The notes under the pieces are model-generated. The model was not told where the DNA came from, ran no database searches, and saw nothing but the letters and a program-made list of their open reading frames with translations. A stretch of DNA of 64,000 nt from Gracilariopsis chorda. Its lineage: Eukaryota > Rhodophyta > Florideophyceae > Gracilariales > Gracilariaceae. The stretch covers positions 124,001 to 188,000 of the forward strand of contig NBIV01000055.1 of NCBI GenBank assembly GCA_003194525.1. The letters run 5' to 3'. This document shows, in pieces, positions 1 through 10,549 of this stretch (its first letter is position 1; each line of letters starts with the position of its first letter). The position numbers were made by a program, and so were the translations under genes.

Positions 1-1718
1 TAGTATTACTGGTAATGTCATTTGAGTTCATTTTGTTGCAAGAACAGAGCCACTGTTGGTTTTTCAATTGGAAAAGCCGGGGTTGACAAGTGATAAAGCA
101 TATGCTTATTGACAGATTAGAATATTGGGTCTTGTGGTTGCCTTGAACTTGATGTGTTGAACGTGTTCGCATAGTTATAATACATATAGAATGAATTTAT
201 TGACTCCATTACAGTCTTACGGAGTCAGGGACATGAGGGAGCGGCAGGAGTTTTCACTTTTATTGGCTTCCTTCAAGAGTAATTAGACAGGAATAAGCAA
301 AGAAACATTCGAGATTCTGCCAACGTTCAATACCGAAGGGCTAGCACTTTTATATCGGCCATATATGACAATAAGATGTGGAAGGAAATGCGAGGGAATC
401 GTTTGCAAGATAGTGAAGGCTGATGCGAACTGATACTGGACATCTTTACTAGAACCAGGACCGACGCACTGTCGATGACTGGAACCAAGCACAGCGTCGC
501 TCCCCAAGTGACCTCTGTACTTATACTACTTGTACGGTCTTCATGTAATCACGTTAAGTTGTCGTAATGCTAGGCGGGAACCACTGTATTGCATCATTAG
601 TGCTTAGGCTTGCGCTTGCGCTCCAATATGACACCAACTCATGATCTCTTAATCTGGTCAATTACCGTAGAATTCAACCATGAACTCAGGGCCTAATTGT
701 CTGAGAAACAATGCATCACAGGACACTAAAGGAAATGAAGAGAATATGTTGAGCACGTAGACCGGTCAGCATGACCAAATAAATGAGAACCTAAAGAAAA
801 TTTGTCTAATAATATCGCTTGTATGTATATATCATTTTTAGCTAAAACAAAATTTAGGAACCCCGGGAGGGCGGCGCAGCCTCCCCCGGAGCCCAAGGAC
901 TGGGGCCATCACCCCCCAGCCCTGTCCCTTTAGGACCTGAGGCATTAACCCCCAGGTCCAAGGACGGGGTCATCACTCCCCACCCTTCTTCCATTTCCAG
1001 TCTTCATCTTCAAGCAACACTGGGCGCAGTTTACGGGGTTCGAACCCCCAACTCCCGCTCCCAATCTTGCGTGCCCGCCCACCCGCCCACGGGACGGGAA
1101 CTGGTGCATCAATCCCCGCCCCGGCATCAGTCGGTTTCAATTTGGTATTTGTTCCAGAAACCACCCGAAAGTCCCTGTTTTTGTCCCACTTTTGTCCTGC
1201 TTTTGCACAAAAGCAATTCCACTTCTGGGCGCAGTTTCCAATCGAATATGCAGCATTGAATTGAATCTACTCGTGTGAAATGAAATTCGCTAGATTGGCA
1301 AGACGTTATTCAGCCAGAGAATTTTGCGCACAGAACAAGTACTATATCAGCAATCAATAATTTTCAGTTACATTTTTACTGAAAGCATGAAAATCCAGCC
1401 AGAACTTGCGGCGGAGCTCTTCTCAAACCCGAGACAAGGCAACATTACAAATTCCTGTGTCTTGATGTGCAGTGCTCTATTCTGGACATCATCTTCTAGA
1501 ATTACCCTCAGGCTTACTCATGAGGAAGTTGTGTAGCAGTTGAATACTATCACCATGACCTGCGAAACACACTCTTCATATTGTGGACACCGTTGCCTTT
1601 GAGATCAGGTGAAAGCGGTTGGTTGGGTTAACGCAAATGCGGAACATTGAAGGGCAAGAATGCAGCGTCACTACTGGTGTCAAAAAAAAAAAAGAGAAAA
1701 TAAGTTAATTATTTTAAA
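1..1718. other. Intergenic, no gene seen; GC-rich repeat-like block at about 860-1125
   Basis: No open frame here looks like a protein. Most of the stretch is AT-rich unique-looking DNA. The block at about 860-1125 is sharply richer in G and C. It holds an imperfect direct repeat (about 891-917 and 957-982), a small inverted repeat (865-870 with 880-885) and a 14-base palindrome at 1035-1048 that resembles a tRNA T-loop or box B. It may be an old repeat element, but I could not fold a tRNA from it. A poly-A run lies at about 1682-1692. Confidence 0.4.
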
Positions 1719-1990
1719 AAGTCCGGTGAGTATATTGTTGGCTGGCTATCCAAGAAGCCGTCGGCCGGACTTGTAGAGTCCTCGGAACTTGGAAGGCGAA
1801 CAAAGCGCTCCCGCTTGCGAATGACTTTCGCTAACGCGATAGAAATCAACTCACCGTTCATCTTCGGTGAGCAGAATGAGCGATCTGCCTACTTCGGCAG
1901 AGCCGCAAGTTCATTGTTTCAGCGATGACACATTCGCGTAGGCAATTGGCGCGCTATTCATTTCGCGCCGAGAAGTGAGCAGTCTCAGAG
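1719..1990. ncRNA. Candidate structured RNA (series of stable hairpins), class unknown
   Basis: Within 250 bases there are several perfect stems: 1719-1726 with 1765-1772 (8 bp, enclosing a smaller GGC/GCC stem), 1850-1856 with 1865-1871 (7 bp), 1884-1889 with 1896-1901 (6 bp) and 1948-1953 with 1964-1969 (6 bp). A weaker GCGAA/TTCGC stem lies near 1817-1831. The block is GC-richer than its flanks and has no ORF. I compared it from memory with RNase P, RNase MRP, SRP, U3 and the spliceosomal RNAs and found no match I trust. The strand is unknown because hairpins read alike on both. Confidence 0.3.
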
Positions 1991-2740
1991 CATTTCCACT
2001 CACCACTCAGAACATCATGTTTGCTTCTCTCTCGTCAAGAAGGCCAGAAACTTGCCCTTTAACTTACTCGCCCTTTGTCAAAGCATAAGTATAGTTGGAG
2101 GAATACTTAGGAACCTTTGGGGCTGGGGCTAGAATTTGTGAAGAAGAACCGGTCAGGTACGATCCCTGAATGTGAAGAAAGCGGGGAGTGCTTGTGGCTT
2201 CCGCTGTGCTCACGGTTTCTCAGATTGTTCTCAGGGCCCGCATTTCAGAGACTCGATAGCCCGGGCAGGATCTATGAATGTGCCGATGTCTGCATTGGAC
2301 GATAAAGGTAACTCCTCTGCAAATCATGGAGAGCTGCAGTCCAGTGCGACGAAAGGTTTCCCTCTAGCCATTCTGTCCAAGAAATGGATAGTAGAGTCGC
2401 ATGTCTCGGTAATAGCTATTGGATTCGTCGATGTTGTCGTACTATACCTTTTGTGACTTCGATGTGGATGTCTGTGTCTCACTAGCTTTGGTAGTTGAAT
2501 GTCAGAGCATATCGCTTTGGTTCTGAATTTGGGATTAGAGGCCTCGCCTCGTGTCGGTGTTGTGGTTGTTTGCATAGAGCAAAACAAAGAACCATCATGT
2601 CCCTGCATGTTAGGGATAAAGCGATACGACTAGAGAAACAGAGAACAGGAAGCAATGCTTCGATCTTCATGGCGGTTGATACCAAAAACTTGCATGCTGG
2701 TATACAAGGGTTCACAAATTGTCACACTTGCGTGAACAGG

Positions 2741-2784
2741 AAGGGTTAAGAGGGTTATCCTTCGGGATAACCCTCATAACCCTT
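2741..2784. repeat. Long near-perfect hairpin with UUCG loop
   Basis: Bases 2750-2760 pair perfectly with 2765-2775 (11 bp) around a TTCG loop closed by C-G, the exceptionally stable cUUCGg tetraloop when read on the plus strand. After an A/A internal mismatch, 2741-2748 pairs with 2777-2784 (8 bp). The arms are built of GGGTTA-like units. No gene lies close enough to make a terminator role clear. It could be a foldback element, an RNA processing signal or a terminator. Confidence 0.6.
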
Positions 2785-4079
2785 AGCCAGGGATACCTGT
2801 GGTACTTGGAATCTCGAATATTCGTAACCGATATCGTTTACCAGGGGTACTTGGAATAAACAGCAGCAGGTGCTGGTGGTGCGCTTGTACACCCCTGCAG
2901 ATAATGTTTGGCATGTAGTGAATTGTTGTTCCTTGCTCTCTGTTTCTCTGCCGAGGTATAATTGTGCACAGCAACCACGACTCACTCCGTTTGAACTTGC
3001 ATTAGAAGCCACAGAAATAATACATGAAGCGGTGGAAGGGTCGTACATTTGGTGCGACGTTTGTTTGAATTATGCGCAGCTCATCGCGTTTGAAAGGTCG
3101 CTAGAAAATACGACAAACGATACAACAGGGGGTCGTGCGAAACGATACAAAGAAATGTAACCAATAATAATGCTCGGTCACACATCATGTTAAATCAGCA
3201 CTGCTTCACCGCCAACTTTATTAGACAGCGGATCGTTTTGAATAGGAGTGTCTCGGCTGTTGTAGAGCCATGAGGGGTCGGCAACAGTGCTTTGCCACAC
3301 TTGTCGAAACCGCTTGGGGTCGTGAGACAATCGGGTAGATGGTTACCATCGGTACCATTGGTACTGTACAAGAGCATGAATACTGGCGTCACGCCAAGCG
3401 TCGCTTGGTAGATAGGCTACACGGTTTGAACCTTGGGGTGCTTGTATCTCCCCTGTTGGCGAGGTACGTAAGTTTGAGTTAATACGTAAGCAGAGATACT
3501 TGGTGATCGCAAAAGTGTAGCATTAGCTGGTTTCATACATTCGCTCGAGCACAACGTTCGGTGAAAGACCTCGAGTCCGGCTGAAGACCAGGGGTTGGGG
3601 CCGGCGACTTGGCCCTGACGAGATAAAAAGGCTCAATTCTTGTAAATGTTACTCAAGCAGCAGCAGTCGTGCAGCAAGCAGGTAAGTCATCCAAATGACA
3701 AGCAGTTGGAATCAAATCAATTGGTAGACAGCGATACATGTTGCGCTGAAGATCTGGAAGAGACAGGTACAGTATTAGATGGCTGTTCAGTGGCCATGGT
3801 GGATTGTATGCGGCATTAATGAGACGACCGATTCGGGATAAGGCGCCCTCGGACTTCAAGTGTACAAAAAGCGTCGAAAACAGCAGCGGGGAAGCCTTGC
3901 TAACATGTGGCAACGCACTACCAGCAAACACGTTGCAAGGCTTACCCCTTCCAAAACGGCCCCAAACGGCTACCACCACTCGCGGGACAGGCTGTCGCGA
4001 AACACTTGTCCATTGGCTGCTGCGTCCGAGATAAAGAAAGCATGTGCCGCCGTACTGTCACTTTGCAGTTCACTGCGCG
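2785..4079. other. Intergenic, no supported gene; short direct repeats
   Basis: Just after the hairpin, a phrase containing GGTACTTGGAAT occurs twice (about 2788-2812 and 2841-2857). At about 3340-3370 there is a run of GGTACC-like units that recurs elsewhere in the window (17600-17640, 22451-22505). An open frame at 2870-3160 on the plus strand has no recognisable similarity and no conserved features, so I do not call it a gene. The stretch nearest 4080 belongs to the upstream region of the kinase gene. Confidence 0.4.
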
Positions 4080-4481
4080 GCGCTGTCAGACCTCCGTCTC
4101 CTCCCGCCCCCCGTCTAACCGACTCGCGCTCCGCTTCCATCACTCCATCCGCCGCTCCCGCGTCTCCTTTCGGCCTTCTCCTCCAACTGCTCATCCAGCG
4201 CCAACCTCTGCACCCCTGCTTCTCGCTCCTCTTGTTCTGCGCTCAAACAATTATTCATCCTTCTCCTTCCGCACCCACTTCTATTCAACCTGCGACGTAT
4301 CCCCGACCTTCCAGCAATTTCGTTCCCAACTTTGTGCGACACTTTTTTATTTGCCTCCAGCCGTACCCCAACGCCTTGCGTTTCAGGCATTTGCTATCCC
4401 ACGTTCCCGCGCAATCTTTCCCTTTGAACTCCTTTTTTCCCTACAACATCACGTAATCCGTGCATACGAATCGTCATCAGA
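4080..4481 (+). promoter_or_regulatory. Pyrimidine-rich leader and promoter region of the kinase gene
   Basis: About 400 bases directly upstream of the kinase start codon are strongly enriched in C and T on the plus strand, with few purine runs. An ATTGG (CCAAT-type) element lies at about 4012. Overlapping long frames in this block lack protein-like character and probably reflect the skewed composition. A long 5' leader is the simplest reading. No TATA box is obvious. Confidence 0.4.
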
Positions 4482-5762
4482 ATGGGGTCCAGAGTCGGAC
4501 CGTACATCGTAACCTCCACGCTTGGACAGGGCACCTTCGGCAAGGTCAAGCTCGCCCAGCATCAGGAGACAGGCAAGGAATATGCCATCAAGATTCTCGA
4601 CAAGTCGGATATCAAGGCCAACGAGCTTACCGTTAACGTGCGTCGCGAAATTGCCATCATGAAGGCGCTCAATCACAAGAACATTGTCAACCTTCGTGAG
4701 GTTCTTAGCTCTAAATCCAAGCTGTACATCGTCATGGACCTTGTTCGGGGAGGCGAGCTGTTCGATCAAATTGAAAAAAAGGGCGAACTCGAGGTCCCAG
4801 CTGCTCGAAAATACTTCCAACAGCTCATTGACGGTATCGACTACTGTCATCGCCGCGGCGTCTGCCACAGGGATCTGAAACCTGAAAATCTCCTCGTTGA
4901 TAGTAATGGCACCCTTAAAATCACCGACTTCGGTGTATCTTCAATGAAAGGTGTCAGTGGCAGCGACCTTTTGTATACAGCATGTGGAACCCCCTACTAC
5001 TGCGCCCCGGAAATCATCAACGGTGCCGAAGAAGGTTATTCCGGTGTCAAAATAGATGCCTGGTCCTGCGGTATCATTCTTTTCCTTCTCTTGACAGGAC
5101 AACTGCCGTTCCAGAACGAGGACATGGCACTCTTGTACGAGCAAATCAACCGTTGCAAAGTGGAGTATCCGACCTGGATGTCCCCGGACGCGAAGGACTT
5201 AATATCCAGACTGCTTGAGAAGGACCCGGAAAAGCGCTATTCGTTAGAGGATGTAAAGAAACACCCTTGGTTCCTCGTTGACTATGAACCGGCCGACAGC
5301 GATCTTCATCGGCGTGCGTCCGATAGCAATCGTGCGGGAAGTCACTCCTCTGCCTCCTCTCGAGGCAGCGGAAAGGCGTCAAGAGGCAATTCACGTGGCT
5401 CCAAATCACGAGATAGACTTGAGCGCGGACGTCGCTCCAACGAACCTGTTCCACCCGCACCGGCCCCAGCGCCTGCCCCTGAACCTGAACCGATCCCTGT
5501 TGTTCGGGATGTGGTTGCGGAGTTTGAAGGAAAGGAATTAGAGGAAGTAGTACGTGCTGCCTTACCTGGTAAGCCTCAAAAGAGAATTGATGATGTTGTG
5601 ACAAAGCTGGCAGATTTGGATATTGACTGTACCGAAGATATTCAATTCCTCGCAAAGACTTTCAAGACACCAATGGTATTGACCGAGTGGTTGGAGAGCA
5701 ACAGCAAATTGCCTGCTGTTACTTGCATGCGCATATCCGGTTTCTTCTTTCAGTCGGAATAA
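4482..5762 (+). CDS. CAMK/SnRK-like serine/threonine protein kinase
   Basis: A 426-residue kinase read in one exon. The kinase domain spans about residues 8-264 with every landmark present: glycine loop GQGTFGKV (15-22), ATP lysine K37, catalytic HRDLKPEN (D131), metal-binding DFG (D149), an activation loop with TACGTPYYCAPE (T170 the likely activating site) and the APE motif at 175-177. The sequence style is that of the CAMK group, closest to plant SnRK/CIPK and AMPK kinases. I see no NAF/FISL calcineurin-B-binding motif, so it is not a canonical CIPK. Residues about 270-345 are a Ser/Arg-rich then Pro/Ala-rich linker. The last 80 residues look helical and may be a partner-binding domain of unknown type. 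The ATG at 4482 begins the kinase without extra sequence. Substrates cannot be inferred. Confidence 0.93.
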   Translation: MGSRVGPYIVTSTLGQGTFGKVKLAQHQETGKEYAIKILDKSDIKANELTVNVRREIAIMKALNHKNIVNLREVLSSKSKLYIVMDLVRGGELFDQIEKKGELEVPAARKYFQQLIDGIDYCHRRGVCHRDLKPENLLVDSNGTLKITDFGVSSMKGVSGSDLLYTACGTPYYCAPEIINGAEEGYSGVKIDAWSCGIILFLLLTGQLPFQNEDMALLYEQINRCKVEYPTWMSPDAKDLISRLLEKDPEKRYSLEDVKKHPWFLVDYEPADSDLHRRASDSNRAGSHSSASSRGSGKASRGNSRGSKSRDRLERGRRSNEPVPPAPAPAPAPEPEPIPVVRDVVAEFEGKELEEVVRAALPGKPQKRIDDVVTKLADLDIDCTEDIQFLAKTFKTPMVLTEWLESNSKLPAVTCMRISGFFFQSE

Positions 5763-6354
5763 TTCCTTATAGACGACGATAAATAGCTTATTTGCTGTAC
5801 GGACTAACTAGAGGATATGCTTCGATCTACAAGATGACATCGTTTGATCGCTGCTAATATCACATGCTAAGCAAGACGCCCATCCGATTGTCGTACGCAG
5901 GCACTTGCAAGAGGCAATTACTGTCACGCTGATTCCGCCCCGACGCTATGGTGCCCTCGGGTAATGCAGTGGATCTTGCCACTATCCTCACCAATATTTC
6001 CTTGCCTTTCCGATCTAACGTCTACATCCTTGTTTAATGTCGCTCTCTACTCGAACGTACCGAACCACATGAGCATACCTGGGAATGCCTTGAACATGGT
6101 TCCTAATGTTTTCGCTATGTCTTCTTCTACCGTATGAACGTATCGGGTGTTCGGTACTTCTCTAAGAGATGGTGTTTTGGTGCTGGTGCTGGTCTGTTTT
6201 ATACTCTTTAAGTAATGAGAAGCAGTTGATTGTAAAGAACACTTCAAAGTTTCGTTACGGCTTATTATGAACCATTACTGTTCGGGGTCGTTCATTGACT
6301 TGCAAACGCATATGGCCACCGACCAATAGACTAGTTTCCCAAGCCAAAACCTTT
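5763..6354. other. Convergent intergenic region, no gene seen
   Basis: This is the 3' space between the plus-strand kinase and the minus-strand Hint gene. It should hold both polyadenylation sites. I see no RNA gene, repeat or protein-like frame. Confidence 0.5.
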
Positions 6355-8982
6355 CTACGAACTGCGAATGTTGAAGTATCTAATCATCCTAGGGTTCTGA
6401 ACTAAGGAGTTTAAGACAGTCGGACGAATTCCGAATGTGTCCAAGAGCCGGATCGGAGCCATAAGCGCGTGAGCAGACACGGGCTTCACTGCCGAAGTGT
6501 ATGTGCTAACCAAGAACCCATCTACGACAATATCTCCTTGCGTTGTGTGAGGATTAAAGAGACCACGCTCTACAACTCGGTCCTTGGCTGTGACGGAGAC
6601 ATATCCACCGTCAGCAAGGACCAGGAAGTCGTTTGCTGTTACCAGCTTCGCTGGTAACAAACCCCTTCTTGTGTGTATGTAGTGGGATGGTGTGACTGTT
6701 AGAATCTGGCCGCTTTCTGTGAAGAATCGATCGAACGAAGTAATAACGTTTCTGTCCGCATGGCTGAAATCAATAATTCGAGAGTATTGACCATAGCCCA
6801 CGAACACATAATCGCCAACAGTCAAGTCCTCCATGGCCATTCGTTGTCCGTCTATTTGAGTAACTGATGCAGATGCCGGGAAGCATGCCGAACCATCGTT
6901 GTCTTCTTCTGCTGGTCTGGGGCTTTGAGGAGATGGAGTACTTGATTCTTTAGGATTTCCGACAACAGCCATCGGAGAAGGAAAGATCCCCGATTCTTTC
7001 ATGGGTCTTCCGGACGGCGAAGGGGTCTTCCCTGGATTCGTGAGGATCAACGGGAGTTTTCCGAAAGGCGACGGCGAGGCAGACTGTTCAAGTATAGTAA
7101 CTGGATTCCCTGTTGCAGGAAATACAGTTGGTAATGGGGAATGCTCTATGACGCTAATGGGAATTCCCTTTGCCGGTTTCGCTGAAGGTGATGGAGTTGG
7201 GTGGAGTAGGATGCTGTGGTTCTTCGACGGTTTGGGTTTCATTCCAAGATCAATCTGCTGGTCTTCCTTCGGAGTTTTGGATGGGTTCGTGAACATGTCC
7301 AACAGTCCGGAAGAAGGTTGCTTCGTTGGAGGTGGGCTCGCACCTGGTGCAAAGTCGACAACCTTAGGGGCTTTGGAAGCATCCGGATAGATAGACGCTC
7401 TCGGTGTTCCTTTCATATTCGAGAGTATGTCAGGAATGGTACCTCCCGGCAAAGTAATGGCGGAAGGGACGTCATGCGTGGTTGGTGAATTGGAAGCTGA
7501 AGCAGATGGGCTGCTACTCGATTCCACAGCCGCAGTTTCATCATGTTTTAGACCTGCACTTGATGTTCCTCCCTTCGCTCCATGATGAGACTGCTTCTTG
7601 GTTGCCTCTGCGTCCTGAGGGAAAGGATCTGTCGTGAATCTTTTGTCTGTGTTGGTATTTCCATTGGATTTAGGCGTCCTTGAGACTGACGGGGATGAAC
7701 TTGGTGTAGCAACTGGGGGTGACGAAGATGCATCTGCCGAAGCTTTCGTCGCCGATGACGACGGAGATTCACTTGATGGGGTAGCCGAGTTTGATGGAGT
7801 TGGGCTTAGTGAAGAAGTTGCGGCCGAAGATGATGGAGATACACTTGCGGGAGCAACCGAATTCGACGGGGATTCGCTCGGGAGGACAACCGAATTCGAC
7901 GAAGGTGCACTTGAGGGAGCCAGCGAATTTGACGGAGATGCCGTACTTGACGCAGCCGTAGACGATATCGAAGAAGATGGGCTAGGTGAGGCGCTTTTGC
8001 CAGTCTGTTGGACCTGCGGGTATGAAGCGCTTGAATCTTGAGTCGGGGAATTATTCGACAAGGAGACAGAACTAGTGGAGTCCACTGGCTTCTTTGGAAG
8101 CTCCTTCTTTTCGGGCACTGTATGAGTATCCAAATCTGACGGTAAACGAGTTGGTGATGGCGATGCGCCAACAGAACTGCTCAAGGTAGGGCTTGGTGAT
8201 TGGGATGGAACTATTACAGACGGAGTGGCTGATGGAGTTGTGGATGACACAGTTGTTGAACCCTTAGCAGTTTGACTCGCATCCGTATTCGGAGATGGCC
8301 TATCTGCGACTGCAACTGGTTTCGGTGATGTTTCCGTGACCGTCGGTTCTACTGAGATTGGCTCTGGAGAAGCCCACGAGCTTGTATAGGCGCAAGCTGT
8401 TTGCCCGTACTTAACCAGAAGTATTTTGGGGTGTCCATGGAATGGAATACCAAAATGCTGTCCGAAAGGATCACTATCTGATGTGATCAAAACTGTTGTT
8501 TCAGGGGCAAACGACGAATCTCCGCATGACCTAATCACCTGTTCGACTCCAATATAAAAACCATTGATGCTGAGAAGCACACTTCGGATTGACTTTTCAA
8601 ATCCTGATGCATGAGGGGATAAGCCGAATAGTTTCTCAATTTCTTCGGAAGCCAACTTGTTCTTATACTTCAGGGATAGCTTTCCATTGTTCATACAAGT
8701 GGCCCCATCTTGCCGGATGTCCTTGTGAGGCATATTCATACCCTCCGAGTTGTGAACACCATTCGTCAAATGTTTGATTGTTCGCGGGCACAGATTCCCT
8801 TTTTCAGAAAGTTCCATGAACCTCGAGTATGTTCCATGAATGTCTTTGAACGTAAGTGGATGCCGAGAAGGAGTTGTGTCATAGAATCCGCTCAACGATA
8901 CAATCTGTTTCGTGGGAACTGCTTCTACTGGTCGTAACACCCAGGGTACCGCAATCACAAATAAGGCAACTGCAATTAACAT
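6355..8982 (-). CDS. Secreted Ser/Pro-rich protein with C-terminal Hedgehog-type Hint (Hog) domain
   Basis: An 875-residue protein in one exon. Residues 1-22 form a signal peptide with likely cleavage after VEA. An N-terminal module of about 180 residues (about 25-205) contains several cysteines and is not a family I know. A very long Ser/Pro/Thr-rich linker (about 205-695) with repeated SPS/PSS units suggests a heavily O-glycosylated wall or surface protein. The Hint domain starts at C700 (CFPASASV, then MEDLTVGDYVFVG) and carries the TxxH block at T764-H767 (LTVTPSHYIH), matching the Hedgehog autoprocessing fold. Known Hog domains cleave the chain before this Cys through a thioester. No Asn-Cys/Ser end typical of splicing inteins is seen, so self-cleavage rather than splicing is expected. 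Whether a lipid is attached cannot be told. Confidence 0.88.
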   Translation of the reverse strand: MLIAVALFVIAVPWVLRPVEAVPTKQIVSLSGFYDTTPSRHPLTFKDIHGTYSRFMELSEKGNLCPRTIKHLTNGVHNSEGMNMPHKDIRQDGATCMNNGKLSLKYKNKLASEEIEKLFGLSPHASGFEKSIRSVLLSINGFYIGVEQVIRSCGDSSFAPETTVLITSDSDPFGQHFGIPFHGHPKILLVKYGQTACAYTSSWASPEPISVEPTVTETSPKPVAVADRPSPNTDASQTAKGSTTVSSTTPSATPSVIVPSQSPSPTLSSSVGASPSPTRLPSDLDTHTVPEKKELPKKPVDSTSSVSLSNNSPTQDSSASYPQVQQTGKSASPSPSSSISSTAASSTASPSNSLAPSSAPSSNSVVLPSESPSNSVAPASVSPSSSAATSSLSPTPSNSATPSSESPSSSATKASADASSSPPVATPSSSPSVSRTPKSNGNTNTDKRFTTDPFPQDAEATKKQSHHGAKGGTSSAGLKHDETAAVESSSSPSASASNSPTTHDVPSAITLPGGTIPDILSNMKGTPRASIYPDASKAPKVVDFAPGASPPPTKQPSSGLLDMFTNPSKTPKEDQQIDLGMKPKPSKNHSILLHPTPSPSAKPAKGIPISVIEHSPLPTVFPATGNPVTILEQSASPSPFGKLPLILTNPGKTPSPSGRPMKESGIFPSPMAVVGNPKESSTPSPQSPRPAEEDNDGSACFPASASVTQIDGQRMAMEDLTVGDYVFVGYGQYSRIIDFSHADRNVITSFDRFFTESGQILTVTPSHYIHTRRGLLPAKLVTANDFLVLADGGYVSVTAKDRVVERGLFNPHTTQGDIVVDGFLVSTYTSAVKPVSAHALMAPIRLLDTFGIRPTVLNSLVQNPRMIRYFNIRSS

Positions 8983-10549
8983 GGCTGAACGCTATGGAAA
9001 GCGAAGATGGCTGCTTTTCCTTCTTCCTGAGTTCTCCAGTTCGTCCGAATCGAGAAGGGTAGCGCTATCTGTTTTCAGAGTGTCAGAGAGTGTCCGGGAA
9101 AGCTATCCTGCTTCTCAACTGGTTTATGTTCGTCCGAGTCCTCTTAAAGTACGAATTGGCGGATAAGTTGCACTTAGTGATGATGCTTTACTCGTTTGAC
9201 AATGAAGAAGAGAGGCATTAAATTTCTGCTTAGAGCACAGCTTGCATTCATTGTGATGCACCACGGAGCTTCAGGAATATTAAACCCCTCAATAGAGGAA
9301 TATAAGTTGAAGTCAGTCATACGAGAAACATCTCTCCTTCATGAAGAATCTGCATTTCGGAATTTTGCTCGAATCCTCGATCTTCATGAGGCTCATTGCA
9401 TCGACGGACATCAGGTTCCGCTGCTGCAAAGTGCTACAGGGCTCACACAGACCGGTATCCTTGGTGTGTGAGCAATAGGCGTCTAGTGGTCAAGGCATAC
9501 GTTTCAGGCTTTGACTTGATATTTGCATTTCGCGTTGGGTATATATTCGTTAGTTTGGGCAGAGAAATAGATATTCGGATTCTCGTCCTGGGAGAGACGA
9601 TGATGAAGAAATTTCGGGTGGGGTCAGTTCCGTTTTCTCTTGATATTGAATGAACAGCCCGTGCATAAAATGCTTCCAACAAGAGTCTTCGATGTGCCGC
9701 GAACTATCGCGAAGCGACGCAGCAACTAGTCTGCGTAGACAGGTCAGTCGAATGTCTTTGTTCCAATTTGAATGAGTCATTATCTTCCTTAACTTCTTCA
9801 TTAGCTTTTGGAGGTATAGCCCTGCATCTTGCCTTTGTTTGAAACGCAGTACTCCTTGTCCTGATGAGGATAATCTCTTGAGGATGTTCGTAGATGTTGG
9901 GTATGGGTCGAAGTCATGCATGCTTTTCTCCAGTTTTACAGTTGCGAGCCGAACACACCGCACATGTTGGAACATAACTGGATATCTATCGCAGTAACTT
10001 CATGATACCTGCATGGGAAACCGCATCTAGAAAAGCGTGTACACTGTCGTTCACCACGCTTGTCCACACTGAGATTGGAACTGAGGTTTAGTCTGGCCGT
10101 TTAGTCGGAGTCAACAGTCGCGCACCCTTGCCGGCAAGGGTCCATGGGACTCCCATGGAACTGCCGTACAGGTAATCTGAATACGCCTTGATCAGTGGTG
10201 TATTGTGTATAATTAGACCAATTTCGAATGCTCTTCACAGTGTCTAAAATCTCCTATTTGTGTAGCTAAGAAGCCCCCCCATTCAATGCACAATGGATCG
10301 CGTTTGTCGAAGCGCGCATTCAACAAGACGCTACGCAAATATACCCGTATCTGCAAGACTTCTGCTCTTGTGGGCTAGGACATGCAGCGGATGTGACAAC
10401 ATCTAGAGAAAAAAAAGGAGATCTAGCGCATTTAACAATCTGATATTGCCACACGCTCAAAGTCGGAAAAGGGTGGAATTGCACACTTTGTGTATCATTG
10501 GTAATACCTTGCTGAAGAGCGCCTCTTGATTAAGAACGACAGTACAACG
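8983..10549. other. Divergent intergenic region; one weak minus-strand ORF (9550-9975)
   Basis: This holds the promoters of the Hint gene (minus) and bL25 (plus). A minus-strand frame at 9550-9975 would encode 141 residues with a basic helical middle (around LYLQKLMKKLRK). It faintly resembles small LYR-type mitochondrial proteins but lacks a clear LYR motif. I cannot decide whether it is a gene. A CA-poor, T-rich stretch precedes the bL25 start. Confidence 0.35.

Noticed and set aside
1035-1048. Palindrome GGGGTTCGAACCCC as the T-loop of a tRNA or SINE
   Set aside because: No acceptor, D or anticodon stem could be placed on either strand, and no box A at the right distance.
3860-4512. Two long overlapping plus-strand frames (about 200 codons each) upstream of the kinase
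   Set aside because: Both are Pro/Ser/Arg-rich translations of a pyrimidine-rich leader, overlap each other, and one runs into the kinase start. They look like composition artefacts.
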